Shown here one piece after another: positions 8,321 through 17,730 of a DNA stretch of 64,000 nt. The position numbers and the translations under genes are program-made. How positions within the stretch are numbered: the first letter of the stretch is position 1; each line of letters begins with the position of its first letter. Origin of the DNA: VRUE01 sp963699215. Lineage in GTDB: Bacteria; Actinomycetota; Thermoleophilia; Solirubrobacterales; 70-9. Location: positions 1,426,001 through 1,490,000 of the forward strand of contig OY969422.1 of the NCBI GenBank assembly GCA_963699215.1, read 5' to 3'. A model generated the notes under the pieces. It was not told where the DNA came from, made no database searches, and saw only the letters and a program-made list of their open reading frames with translations.

Positions 8321-9782
8321 CAACGGCCAGCCGCGCCGCTCGCGCTCGATCGCAATCGTCGGCGGCGGCTTCGGCGGGGTCGGGGCGGCGGTCATGCTGC
8401 GCCGGGCCGGCTACGAGGACGTCACCGTGTTCGAGAAGGCCGAGCGGGTCGGCGGCGTCTGGCACCGCAACACCTATCCCGGCGCCGCCTGCGACATCCC
8501 CTCGCACCTCTACGAGTTCTCCTTCGCCCCCAACCGCTGGTCGCGCCGTTTCGGCCCACAGGCGGAGATCCAGGCTTACCTCGAAGGCGTCGCGCGCCGC
8601 TTCGGCGTGCTCGACAGAGTTCGCACCGGCACCGAGGTGCGCGGTGCCCGCTGGGACGAGGGGCGTGGCCGCTGGCTGCTGGAGACCAGCGCCGGCGCGC
8701 ACGAGGCCGAGGTGCTGCTCACCGCCTGCGGGCAGCTCTCGGTGCCGAAAACGCCCTCGCTACCGGGCCTGGACAGCTTCGCCGGCCCGGCTTTCCACAC
8801 CGCCGAGTGGCGGCACGACGTCGACCTGGCCGGCAAGCGGGTCGCGGTGGTCGGCAGCGGCTGCAGCGCGATCCAGGTCGTGCCGGCGATCCAGCCCGAG
8901 GTCGCCCAGCTCGACGTCTACCAGCGCTCGGCGGGCTGGACGGTCCCGAAGATGGACTACGCCTACCCCGAGTGGGCGCACCGTCTCTTCAGGCGCCTCC
9001 CGATTCTGCGCCGCCTCGATCGCGCCTCCGTCCTCGCCGTCCAGGAGATCGCTGCCGCGGCGATGACCCGACACCGCTGGCTGATCCCCGCCCTGCGCAC
9101 GATCGGGCGGCGTCAGATCGAGGCGGCGATCGACGACCCCGAGCTGCGTCGCAAGGTCACGCCGACCGACGAGTTCGGCTGCAAGAGGCTGATGCTGACC
9201 GACGACTGGTACCCGGCCTTGACCCAGCCGAACGTCGAGCTGGTGACGGACGGGATCGACGCGGTGACGCCGACCGGCATTCGCGACCCCAGCGGCGTCG
9301 AGCGGCCCGCCGAAGTGCTCGTGCTCGCCACCGGCTTCGCCAGCCACGACTTCGTCGCGCCGATGGAGATCGTCGGCCGCGACGGCCGCACGCTGGCGCA
9401 GGAGTGGGGCGAGGTCGCGCGCGCCTATCTCGGCCTGAGCGTCCCGGGCTTCCCCAACATGTTCCTGCTCTACGGGCCCAACACCAACGGCGGCAGTGGC
9501 TCGGTGATCTACACGATCGAGGCCGGGATGGGGCACGTGCTCGCCGCCCTGGGCGAGCTGGATCGCGCCGAGGCGAGCCGGATAGAGGTCCGCCGCGAGA
9601 CGGCCGAGCGCTTCGACCGCGAGCTGCGCGCCGCCCTCGCCGGCACGGTCTGGCACAGCGGCTGCACCAACTGGTACGTCGACGAGAACGGCAACGACCC
9701 CAGCCAGTGGCCTTGGCTGTGGCGCGACTACCGGCGGCGGACGGCGAAGCTCGAGCCGGGCGCATACGCTCTCGCCGGATGA
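8310..9782 (+). CDS. Flavin-containing (Baeyer-Villiger type) monooxygenase
   Basis: The chosen start is GTG at 8310 because GGAGG ends 5 bases upstream; a TTG at 8292 would also be in frame. The protein has an FAD Rossmann motif (IAIVGGGFGGVGAA), the GxWxxxxYPGxxCD region (GGVWHRNTYPGAACDIPS), a BVMO-like fingerprint F-x-G-x3-H-T-x2-W (FAGPAFHTAEW) and a second, NADPH-binding Rossmann motif (VAVVGSGCSAIQ). BVMOs normally have P or D after the fingerprint Trp; here it is Arg. The family oxygenates ketones to esters, or heteroatoms. Its place between a crotonase and a thioesterase suggests ketone or ring catabolism. Confidence 0.88.
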   Translation: MSSSNGQPRRSRSIAIVGGGFGGVGAAVMLRRAGYEDVTVFEKAERVGGVWHRNTYPGAACDIPSHLYEFSFAPNRWSRRFGPQAEIQAYLEGVARRFGVLDRVRTGTEVRGARWDEGRGRWLLETSAGAHEAEVLLTACGQLSVPKTPSLPGLDSFAGPAFHTAEWRHDVDLAGKRVAVVGSGCSAIQVVPAIQPEVAQLDVYQRSAGWTVPKMDYAYPEWAHRLFRRLPILRRLDRASVLAVQEIAAAAMTRHRWLIPALRTIGRRQIEAAIDDPELRRKVTPTDEFGCKRLMLTDDWYPALTQPNVELVTDGIDAVTPTGIRDPSGVERPAEVLVLATGFASHDFVAPMEIVGRDGRTLAQEWGEVARAYLGLSVPGFPNMFLLYGPNTNGGSGSVIYTIEAGMGHVLAALGELDRAEASRIEVRRETAERFDRELRAALAGTVWHSGCTNWYVDENGNDPSQWPWLWRDYRRRTAKLEPGAYALAG

Positions 9783-10231
9783 GCGACGAGGCACCGCACC
9801 CCAGCTCCCTGATCACTCCCGAGTCCGTCCGCAACTTCCTCCCGGGCAGCTTTCCCGGCGACCTCGGGATCGAGCCGCTGGAGATCGAGGACACCCACTC
9901 GCGCGGGCGGATCGTGGTCGACAAGCGCCACCTGCATCCGGGTGGCTTCGTCCACGGCGGGGTGTGGACTGCGCTCGGCGACACTGTCGCCGCCTGGGCG
10001 ACCTTCCGCAACATCCCGCCGGGCCACAACTTCACCACGATCGAGCTGAAGCTGAACGTCTTCGCCGCCGGGGTGCTGGGCGACGAGATCGTCGCCGTCG
10101 GCGAGCCGCTGCACGCCGGCAAGAGCACCGTCGTGATCGAGGTGAGGATCGAGCGCCGCCGCGAGGGCAGCGAGCCACGCCTGGCGGCGAACCTGATCGT
10201 CAGTCAGTTCGTGCTTCCGCCTCAGGACTGA
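9779..10231 (+). CDS. PaaI-type hotdog-fold thioesterase
   Basis: 150 residues with a hotdog fold signature: HPGGFVHGGVWTALGDTVAAWA, where the HGG turn and the following Asp/Gly form the usual PaaI-type active region, then TTIELKLNVFAAGVLGDEI. It hydrolyses acyl- or aryl-CoA esters by family analogy. Its ATG overlaps the stop of the monooxygenase gene by 4 bp (ATGA), so the two are translationally coupled. The last 32 bp overlap the 3' end of the convergent P-type ATPase gene. Confidence 0.85.
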   Translation: MSDEAPHPSSLITPESVRNFLPGSFPGDLGIEPLEIEDTHSRGRIVVDKRHLHPGGFVHGGVWTALGDTVAAWATFRNIPPGHNFTTIELKLNVFAAGVLGDEIVAVGEPLHAGKSTVVIEVRIERRREGSEPRLAANLIVSQFVLPPQD

Positions 10232-12626
10232 CGGCTTCCAGCGCTTCTATCTGCGGCAGGCGCCAGAGCAGGCTGGCGATCGTCAGGCCCGCGGCGGCGC
10301 AGAGCAGGGCGAGGAACCACTGGGTCGCGTCGAGCAGCTCCATCTCGAAGAAGTCGCGCACGGGGGCGGCGGCGAGGATCAGGGCGAAGAGGGCGCCGAG
10401 GCCGGCGACCATCGCCAGCATGTAGCTCTGGATCGCGATGTGCTCGCGGCCGGGGCCGCGCTCGAGCAGCAGGACGAAGGCGAGGCCGAGGACGATCAGC
10501 GTCGTCGTCGCCGCGGTGCGGCCGGCCTCCAGCGAGCCGCCGAAGACGGTGTCGACGAGGAAGAAGGAGAGGATCGAGCCGAGCGCCGTCGCCAGCCCGG
10601 CCGGCACCGCGAAGGCGGCCAGCGCCCGCAGCAGGCGGCCGCGGTAGAGCGGGCCGTCGGACGGGGCGAGGGCGAGCACGAAGGAGGGGATGCCGATCGT
10701 CAGGAAGACGGCCAGGGTGAGGTGGCGGGGCAGGAACGGGAAGGCGAAGCCGGGCACCGCGACGAGCAGGATCAGCGCCGCCGCGTAGACCGTCTTGGTC
10801 AGGTAGAGGCGGCCGAGGCGGTGGATGTTGCGGGCGATCCGCCGCCCCTCGCCGACCGCCTCCGGCAGCCGCGCGAACTCGTCCTTGAGCAGGACGACGT
10901 CGGCGACCCCCTTCGTCACCTGCGCGCCCGAGCCCATCGCCACCGCCAGCCGCGCCTGCTTCAGCGCCGGCACGTCGTTGACCCCGTCGCCGATCATCGC
11001 CGTGTAGCGGCCGCTGGCGACCAGCGCCTCGACCAGCGCCTTCTTCTGCTCCGGCGTGATCCGGCAGAAGATCGTGTTGCGCTAGCGCCACCTCGGCCAG
11101 CTGCTCGGGGTCGTCGGGCAGCTCCGAGCCCTCGATCACGCCGGCGTCGCGCGGCACGCCGACCGCGTAGGCGACGGCGGTGACGGTCGCGCGCGCGTCG
11201 CCGGAGATCAGCTTCAGGTCGACTTCCTCGTCGCGCATGAAGGCGATCGTCTCGGCGGCGTCGGGGCGCAGCGTCTCCTCCAGCACGACCAGCGCCAGCG
11301 GCGTCAGCGGCGGCGGCGGTGCGTGCTCCGGGTCGTCCGGCAGCGCCTCGCCCGACTCGCCGAAGGCGACGACGCGCCGCCCCGCCGCGGTCTCCTCCTC
11401 CAGCTTGCGCGCCAGGCCGGGCGGCAGCTCCAGGGCGCCGCCGCGGCGAGGACGTCGGGAGCGCCGAGCACGTAGCTGACGCCGCCCGAGCCGCAGCGCC
11501 GCTCCACTTCCACTCCGAGGAGAAGGGGACCTCGCCGCTGACCCGGCCGGGCGTCGCCGGGAAGCGCTCGGCGATCGTCTCCAGGGTGCGGTTGCGGTCG
11601 CCGGCGCTGGCGGCGAAGCGGCCCAGCGCCGCCGTCGCCGCCTCGGGGTCGATCCCATCGGCGACCTCGATCCCGAGCAGGCGCAGCTCGCCGTCGGTCA
11701 GCGTCCCGGTCTTGTCGACGCAGATCGTGTCGACCGCGGCGAGGCTCTCGGTCGCGCTCATCTGCTGCACCAGGGTGTCGCGTGCGCGCCAGCCGCACCG
11801 CGGCGACGGCGAAGGTGACGCTCATCAGCAGCACCAGGCCCTCGGGGATCAGCGTCATCAGGCCGGCGGTCGCGGTCTGTGCCGCCTCGATCAGGTCGAC
11901 GCTGCGCAGCTGAAAGGTGATCAGCAGGAGCGCCGCCAGCGGCAGCATCACGTAGGTGCAGGCGACGATCACCCGGTTGACCTCCTCCTGCAGCGGCGAG
12001 GGCGGGTGGCGGAAGGCCTGCGCCTCGCCGGCCAGCTTGCCCGCGTAGCTCTGCTCGCGCACCGCGTCGACCAGGTAGTGGCCGGAGCCGGAGATGCAGA
12101 AGGAGCCCGAGAGGACGCGGTCGCCGACGTCCTTGCGGATCCCGTCGGCCTCGCCGGTCAGCATCGACTCGTCGAGGGTCATGCCGCGGCTGGCGATCGT
12201 CTCGCCGTCGGCGACCAGCTGGTCGCCGGGCTCGACCCGGACGACGTCGCCGGGCACGATCTCCTCCGCCAGCAGGCTCGACCACGGCGCCGTCGCGGAT
12301 CGACCTTCGCGTGGGGGGCGACGAGCACCGCCAGCTCGTCCAGGGTCTTCTTCGCCTTCAGCTCCTGGCGGATGCCGATGTAGGAGTTGACGATCGCGAT
12401 CAGGCCGAAGACCGCGTCGGCGAAGAGCCCCAGCGAGAGGATGAGGACGAAGAAGACGCCGATGATCGCGTTGAAGAGGGTGAAGACGTTGCCGGCGACG
12501 ATGCTCGACACGCGAGCGCGACGAGGTCTCCGCCGGCGAGCCGAGCTTGCGCAGGCGCTTGGCCGCCTCGGCGCTGGTGAGGCCGCGCTCGGCGGCCTCC
12601 TGCGAGTCGGTTGCGGTGGCTGCCAT
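10200..12626 (-). CDS. Cation-transporting P-type ATPase, CtpE-like (frameshifted here)
   Basis: The protein is recoverable only by joining frames: about seven single-base indels near 12511, 12300, 12278, 11783, 11492, 11434 and 11083. The pieces cover a full enzyme of about 808 residues. In order: N-terminal helical domain, M1-M2 (FTLFNAIIGVFFVLIL), actuator with TGEADGIRKD, M4 LIPEGLVLLMSVTFAVAAVR, phosphorylation site DKTGTLT, hinge GDGVNDVPALK, and six C-terminal membrane helices. The IPEGLVLL helix and overall layout resemble mycobacterial CtpE, a Ca2+ transporter; the substrate here is inferred. It is convergent with the thioesterase and divergent from the LLM gene. So many indels, all compensating to a full product, point to sequence errors more than decay. 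Confidence 0.8.
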
Positions 12627-12656
12627 GGCGAGACATTCAATAGGGTTCGCCGGCGG

Positions 12657-13680
12657 ATGGCGCTGAAGCTCGGACTGAACCTCGGCTACTGGGGCATCGG
12701 GCCCGCGGGCGAGGACGCGGTCGAGGTCGTCCAGGCGGCCGAGGCGGCCGGCTACGAGTCGGTCTGGGCGGCCGAGTCCTACGGCTCCGACGTGGTCAGC
12801 GTGCTCGCCTGGCTGGCGCCGCAGACGAAGACGATCAAGCTCGGCGCGGCGATCCTGCAGGTGCCGGCGCGCCCGCCCGCCGCCGCGGCGATGGCCGGGG
12901 CGACGATCGACAAGCTCTCCGGCGGCCGCTTCATCTTCGGCTTCGGCCCCTCCGGCCCGCAGGTCTCCGAGGGCTGGTACGGCGTCCCCTACGCGAAGCC
13001 CTGGGGCCGCACCCGCGAGTACATCGAAGTCGTGCGCGAGATCGTCGCCCGCGAGGGCCCGGTCGACCACCAGGGCGAGCACTACCAGCTGCCGCTGCCC
13101 GGCGGCGAGGGCAAGGCGCTGAAGCTCAACTTCCACCCCGATGCGCAACCAGATCCCGGTCTTCGTCGGCGCGATCGGCCGCAAATCGGTCGAGATGGCG
13201 GCGGAGATCTGCGACGGCTGGATCCCGATCTTCTTCAGCGTCGACGCCTTCGAGGAGACCTGGGGCGAGCACCTGGAGGCCGGCTTCGCCAAGGGCGGCC
13301 GGCAGCGCTCCGACCTCGAGGTCTCGCCCTCGCTGCAGGTGGCGATCGACGGCGACCTGGAGGCGGCGAAGAACGTCGTCAAGGCCGGCCTCGTCCTCTA
13401 CTTCGGCGGCATGGGCAGCCGCAAGACCAACTTCTACGTCGACCTCGCCCACCGCTTCGGCTTCGGCGACGTCGCCGACGAGGTCCAGCGGCGCTTCCAG
13501 GACGGCGACCGCGGCGGCGCCTTCGAGGCGATGCCCGACGAGATCGTCGAGGCGACCTCGCTGGTCGGGACCGAGGCCGAGGTGGCGGAGCGGGTCGAGC
13601 GCTTCCGCGGCGCCGGCATCGACCGCCTGATCGTCTCCCCGGTCCACGTCGAGCGCGAGCCGAGCAGCTCCACACCCTGA
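12657..13680 (+). CDS. LLM-class F420-dependent oxidoreductase (one frameshift)
   Basis: A TIM-barrel luciferase-like protein of about 340 residues. The first part (LGLNLGYWGIGPAGEDAVE, AAEAAGYESVWAAESYG, KLGAAILQVPARPPAAAAM, GGRFIFGFGPSGPQVSEGWYG) is typical of F420-type LLM enzymes. The second part (MRNQIPVFVGAIGRKSVEMA...GWIPIFF) lies in another frame. One extra base near 13139 (CCCC-G-ATGCGC) accounts for the shift, and the total length is 3n+1. Cofactor F420 is inferred from the family and the actinobacterial context. Reaction and substrate are unknown. Confidence 0.85.
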
Positions 13681-13767
13681 GCGTCCTCGCGCGTGCCGAT
13701 CGCCGGGTATCGACAGGCACGTCCGGCGACACGCACCCGCATCCGCATAGGCTTCCGCGCCGCCGGT

Positions 13768-15199
13768 ATGAAGATCGGAGTACCGAAAGAGACTGCCGAG
13801 GGGGAGCGCCGTGTCGCGCTCGTCCCCGACGTCGTCAAGTCGCTGAAGAAGAACGAGCAGCGTCGAGGTGGTCGTCGAGCGCGGCGCCGGCGACGCCGCC
13901 GGCCATCCCGACTCCCAGTACGCGGAGGCGGGGCCGACGTCGTCGACGCCGACGTCACCTGGGGCGCCGACGTCGTCCTTCGCGTCGCCGCCCCGACCGC
14001 CGAGCGAGATCGGCAAGCTCAACTCCAGCCAGGTCCTGATCGGCCACCTCGCGCCCTGGACCGCGGCCGAGACCAACAAGGCGCTGGCCGCCGCCGGCGT
14101 CACCAGCTTCGCGATGGAGGCGATCCCGCGCACGACCCGCGCCCAGGCGATGGACGCGCTCTCCTCGCAGGCCGCCGCCGCCGGCTACGCGGCGACCCTG
14201 ATCGCCGCGCGCGAGTCGGGCCGCTTCTTCGGGATGATGACCACCGCCGCCGGCACCGTGCCGCCGGCCAAGGTCCTCGTCCTCGGCGCCGGCGTCGCCG
14301 GCCTGCAGGCGGTCGCCACGGCGAAGCGGCTGGGCGCGATCGTCACCGGCTTCGACATCCGCCGCGCCGCCTGGGAGCAGATCGCCTCGCTCGGCGGCCG
14401 GCCGCTGGAACTCGACTTCATCCCCGACGCCGAGGGCGAGGGCGGCTACGCGCGCCCGCTGACCGACGAGGAGAACGCGCAGGTGCGCGACGCGCTCGCC
14501 GAGAACGCCGCCAAGCAGGACGTGATCGTCACCACGGCCGCGATCCCCGGCCGGCCGGCGCCGCTGCTGATCACCGCCGACGCGGTGCGCAGCATGCAGC
14601 CCGGCTCGGTGATCGTCGACCTCGCCGCCGAGACCGGCGGCAACTGCGAGCTGACCGAGGCGGGGCAGACCGTGGTCGAGAACGGCGTCAAGGTGGTCGG
14701 CCCGCGCAACCTGGCCAGCGAGATGCCGGTGCCGGCCTCGCAGCTCTACGCCAAGAACCTCGAGAACCTGCTCGGCCTGCTGATCACCGAGGAGGGCCAG
14801 CTGAACGTCGACTTCGAGGACGACATCGTCGCCGCCGCCTGCATCACCCACGGCGGCGAGATCCGGAACGAGAGGGCGGCGACAATGAGCCTGATGACCG
14901 AGATCACGATCTTCGTCCTCGCCGCCTTCGTCGGCTTCGAGGTGATCTCGAAGGTGCCGACCACCCTGCACACGCCGCTGATGTCGCAGACCAACGCGAT
15001 CCACGGCATCGTGATGCTCGGCGGGCTGATCGTCGTCGGCTACGCCGACGACCCGCTCGAGTACGTGATCGGCACGATCGCGATCGCCTTCGGCGCGATC
15101 AACATCGTCGGCGGCTTCATGGTCACCGACCGGATGCTCGGCATGTTCTCCAAAAAGCCGAAACCGAAGGCCGACGCTGACGGAAAGGGCGGCTCCTGA
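13768..15199 (+). CDS. pntA: NAD(P) transhydrogenase subunit alpha (three indels)
   Basis: The protein starts MKIGVPKETAEGERRVALVP, the hallmark N-terminus of PntA. Reading needs an extra base removed near 13860, one restored in a G-run near 13937 and one removed near 14009; the net length is 3n+1. Domain I has the Rossmann motif VLVLGAGVAGLQAVATAKRLGA. The C-terminal 100 residues hold three to four membrane helices (ITIFVLAAFVGFEVI, IVMLGGLIVVGYA, GTIAIAFGAINIVGGFMV). So domain I and the membrane part are in one chain, as in E. coli PntA but slightly shorter. Proton-driven hydride transfer between NADH and NADP+ with PntB is the known role. The stop overlaps pntB by one base. Confidence 0.9.
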
Positions 15200-16614
15200 T
15201 GGTCAGCGCCGTGCTCGAGCCCGGCGGCGACGCCGCCACGGCGCTCTACATCGTCGCCTTCTCGCTCTTCATCATCGGGGTCAAACGGGGCACCCACCCG
15301 ACCACGGCCAAGCAGGGCAACCTGATCGCCGCAGGCGGCATGGCGGTCGCCGTCGTCACCACGCTGCTGCTCGACGGAATCGGCAACTGGGGTCTGATCG
15401 CGCTCGGGCTCGGGATCGGCACGGCGGTCGGCGTGATCGCCTCGGTCCGCGTGCAGATGACCGAGATGCCGCAGATGGTCGCCCTCTACAACGGCGTCGG
15501 CGGCGGCGCGGTCGCGCTGATCGCCTGGTCGGAGATCCGCCACGGGATCTCGCTCGGCCATGAGATCCCGCTCGACGAGCTGATCCCGGTCCTCTTCGCC
15601 GCGGTCGTCGGCTCGGTCTCCTTCTGGGGCTCGAACATCGCCTTCGCCAAGCTCCAGGACCTGATCCCGACGAGGCCGCTCGCCGTCCCCGGCCAGCAGG
15701 TGATCAACGCGGTGCTGCTGATCGGCATCGTCGCCGCCTGCGTCAACATCGCGATCAACAACGACGATCCCTCCCAGGCGATCTTCATCGCGATCCTGCT
15801 CGCCGCGGGCCTGCTCGGCAACCTCGTCGTGCTGCCGATCGGCGGCGCCGACATGCCGGTCGTGATCTCGCTGCTCAACGCCTTCACCGGCCTCTCCGCC
15901 GCGGCCGCCGGCTTCGCTCTCGACAACGTCGCGCTGATCGTCGCCGGCACCCTGGTCGGCTCCTCGGGAACGATCCTGACGATGGAGATGGCGACGGCGA
16001 TGAACCGCTCGGTCGCCAACGTCCTCTTCGCCGGCTTCGGCGGTGCGCCCAGCGGCGGGGGCAGCGGTACCGGCGAGGAGCGACCGCATACGTCGATCGG
16101 CGCCCAGGACGCGGCGATCAAGCTCGCCTACGCCGACACGGTCGTGATCGTCCCCGGCTACGGCCTCGCCGTCGCCCAGGCCCAGCACGCGATCAAGGAG
16201 GTCGCCGACGAGCTGGAGAAGCGCGGTGTGACGGTCAATTACGCGATCCACCCGGTCGCCGGCCGTATGCCCGGACACATGAACGTTCTGCTCGCCGAGG
16301 CCGACGTGCCCTACGAGCAGCTGCGGGAGATGGAGGAGATCAACCCGGAGATGCCGCGCACCGACGTCGCCGTGATCGTCGGTGCCAACGACGTCACCAA
16401 TCCAGCGGCGAAAAACGACCCGGACAGCCCGATCGCCGGCATGCCGATCATCGAGGTCAGCGAGGCCCAGCAGGTGATCGTGATCAAGCGCTCGCTCAGC
16501 CCAGGCTTCGCCGGCATCGACAACGACCTCTTCTACGAGCCGAACACCTCGATGCTCTTCGCCGACGCCAAACAGGCCGCCAGCGAGATAGCCGCCGAGA
16601 TCGGCAACCTCTAG
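15199..16614 (+). CDS. pntB: NAD(P) transhydrogenase subunit beta
   Basis: 471 residues, a normal PntB length. The N-terminal half is about eight membrane helices, including the conserved MVALYNGVGGGAVALIAW region. The C-terminal domain III binds NADP(H): VVIVPGYGLAVAQAQHAIKE, YAIHPVAGRMPGHMNVLLAEA, VIVGANDVTNPAAKND and GFAGIDNDLFY are all classical PntB motifs. ATG overlaps the pntA stop (TGATG), so expression is coupled. With PntA it makes NADPH from NADH using the proton gradient, or runs in reverse. A short hairpin follows directly. Confidence 0.95.
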   Translation: MVSAVLEPGGDAATALYIVAFSLFIIGVKRGTHPTTAKQGNLIAAGGMAVAVVTTLLLDGIGNWGLIALGLGIGTAVGVIASVRVQMTEMPQMVALYNGVGGGAVALIAWSEIRHGISLGHEIPLDELIPVLFAAVVGSVSFWGSNIAFAKLQDLIPTRPLAVPGQQVINAVLLIGIVAACVNIAINNDDPSQAIFIAILLAAGLLGNLVVLPIGGADMPVVISLLNAFTGLSAAAAGFALDNVALIVAGTLVGSSGTILTMEMATAMNRSVANVLFAGFGGAPSGGGSGTGEERPHTSIGAQDAAIKLAYADTVVIVPGYGLAVAQAQHAIKEVADELEKRGVTVNYAIHPVAGRMPGHMNVLLAEADVPYEQLREMEEINPEMPRTDVAVIVGANDVTNPAAKNDPDSPIAGMPIIEVSEAQQVIVIKRSLSPGFAGIDNDLFYEPNTSMLFADAKQAASEIAAEIGNL

Positions 16615-16635
16615 CGCCTCAGCGCTCCGAGGCGC
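16614..16635 (+). terminator. Hairpin after pntB
   Basis: GCGCCTC / GAGGCGC stem with an 8-base loop beginning at the last base of the pntB stop codon. No T-tract follows, so terminator function is inferred from position only. The next 50 bases contain a C-run/G-run (CGCCCGCCCCGGGGGGGCG) that can also fold. Confidence 0.45.
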
Positions 16636-16688
16636 CACCAACTCTCGCAAACTCCAAGTAACCCGCCCGCCCCGGGGGGGCGAGTTTG

Positions 16689-16738
16689 GACGTGCCGCGA
16701 CTTAGAGGCCACTATGGGTACTCAACTCACGGCACGTC
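16689..16738 (+). repeat. 50-bp palindromic repeat, copy R1
   Basis: The ends are inverted (GACGTGCCGCGA ... TCACGGCACGTC, one G-T pair), around a centre that reads CACTATGGGTACTCAACT. The same 50 bp occurs at 17681-17730 (direct) and 56649-56698 (inverted). The start codon of the DUF559 gene (ATG at 16714) is inside this copy. Confidence 0.9.
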
Positions 16739-17697
16739 CGGGCCGGGAGCGACGGCGGGCAGTCGCGAGACGCGAGCGCGAGCTGGCCAGGCTGGCTGAG
16801 CGGCAGCACGGGGTCCTCTCCCGGTCGCAGCTGGTCGCGGCAGGCCTGGGTCCTCGGACGATCAGGCGGCGAGTAGAGGCGGGTCGTCTGCATCTCTTGC
16901 ACCGTGGCGTATACGCCTTCGGTGTCGAACGGCTCGGCCGCCGGGGTGGGTGGATGGGGGCCGTGCTTGCGTGTGGCGAGGGAGCGCTGCTCAGTCATCG
17001 AAGTGGCGCGGCCTTATGGGGGTTGTTGCGACCTCACCGGGGTCCGATTGAGGTCACATCGGCGTCCGGGCGGGGACGGGTGGGAATTGCAGTTCATGAA
17101 GGAGGAATTCGGCGAGAGGAAAGGTCGGCGGTAGCCGGCATCCCGGTCACGTCGGTTTCCCGCACGCTCTTCGATCTGGCAGAAGTGCTTGACCAGCGAC
17201 GGCTAGAGCGTGCCTTCGAAGAAGCCGATCGGTTGCGGCTATTGGAGATTCGAGCGCTGGAAGCGGTCTGTGCGCGGGGCCAAGGCCGCCATGCGCTTGC
17301 CCCGGTACGCCGCTTGATCGACGAGGCACGTGCGCCGTTGTGGACGCGATCCGATCTCGAGGATCGCTTCCAGTCTCTCTGCCGTGAGTATCGGCTGCCA
17401 CCGGCTCACACGAACGTCTTGATTCTCGGTCACGAGGTCGATGTCTACTGGCCCAAGGCGAAGCTCGTTGTCGAAGCGGACGGCTGGACCTTCCATCACC
17501 ATAGAGGTGCTTTCGAGCACGACCGGGCCCGCGACGCTGCCATGCAGGCCGCCGGCTACCGAGTCATTCGGGTGACCCATCGCCGACTCGAAAGGGAGCC
17601 AGAGAGGGTCGCTGCTGAGATTCAAAGCGTGCTTTCCGCGGCGCGATCCAGCGCTTCAGCTGACGAAGGCCGGAGCAACGGACGTGCCGCGACTTAG
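16714..17697 (+). CDS. AbiEi-like HTH plus DUF559 (Vsr-like) nuclease-domain protein
   Basis: 327 residues. Residues 20-110 form an AbiEi/antitoxin-type winged helix (LAERQHGVLSRSQLVAAGL, RTIRRRVEAGRLHLLHRGVYA). The C-terminal 110 residues are DUF559, a Vsr/PD-(D/E)xK-like fold, with HEVDVYWPKAKLVVEADGW (candidate acidic residues Asp243, Glu254, Asp256) and HDRARDAAMQAAGYRVIRVT. Such fusions are common and unexplained in actinomycetes. The first nine residues (MGTQLTARP) are encoded by repeat R1, and the last residues and TAG stop lie in repeat R2, so the repeats frame the gene exactly. AT-richer codons (TTATTGGAGATT) appear in the middle and suggest transfer. DNA cleavage is not shown. Confidence 0.82.
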   Translation: MGTQLTARPGRERRRAVARRERELARLAERQHGVLSRSQLVAAGLGPRTIRRRVEAGRLHLLHRGVYAFGVERLGRRGGWMGAVLACGEGALLSHRSGAALWGLLRPHRGPIEVTSASGRGRVGIAVHEGGIRREERSAVAGIPVTSVSRTLFDLAEVLDQRRLERAFEEADRLRLLEIRALEAVCARGQGRHALAPVRRLIDEARAPLWTRSDLEDRFQSLCREYRLPPAHTNVLILGHEVDVYWPKAKLVVEADGWTFHHHRGAFEHDRARDAAMQAAGYRVIRVTHRRLEREPERVAAEIQSVLSAARSSASADEGRSNGRAAT

Positions 17698-17730
17698 AGG
17701 CCACTATGGGTACTCAACTCGCGGCACGTC
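17681..17730 (+). repeat. 50-bp palindromic repeat, copy R2
   Basis: Differs from R1 at one position (GCGGCACGTC in place of ACGGCACGTC), giving a perfect 12-bp terminal inverted repeat. The stop codon of the DUF559 gene (TAG at 17695-17697) is inside it. A GTG at 17684 opens the frame of the following TadE-like gene. R1 to R2 spacing is 992 bp. Confidence 0.9.

Noticed and set aside
10200..12626. Programmed ribosomal frameshifting in the P-type ATPase
   Set aside because: Seven shifts at unrelated sites, no slippery heptamers, and the same kind of indel in unrelated genes make this untenable.
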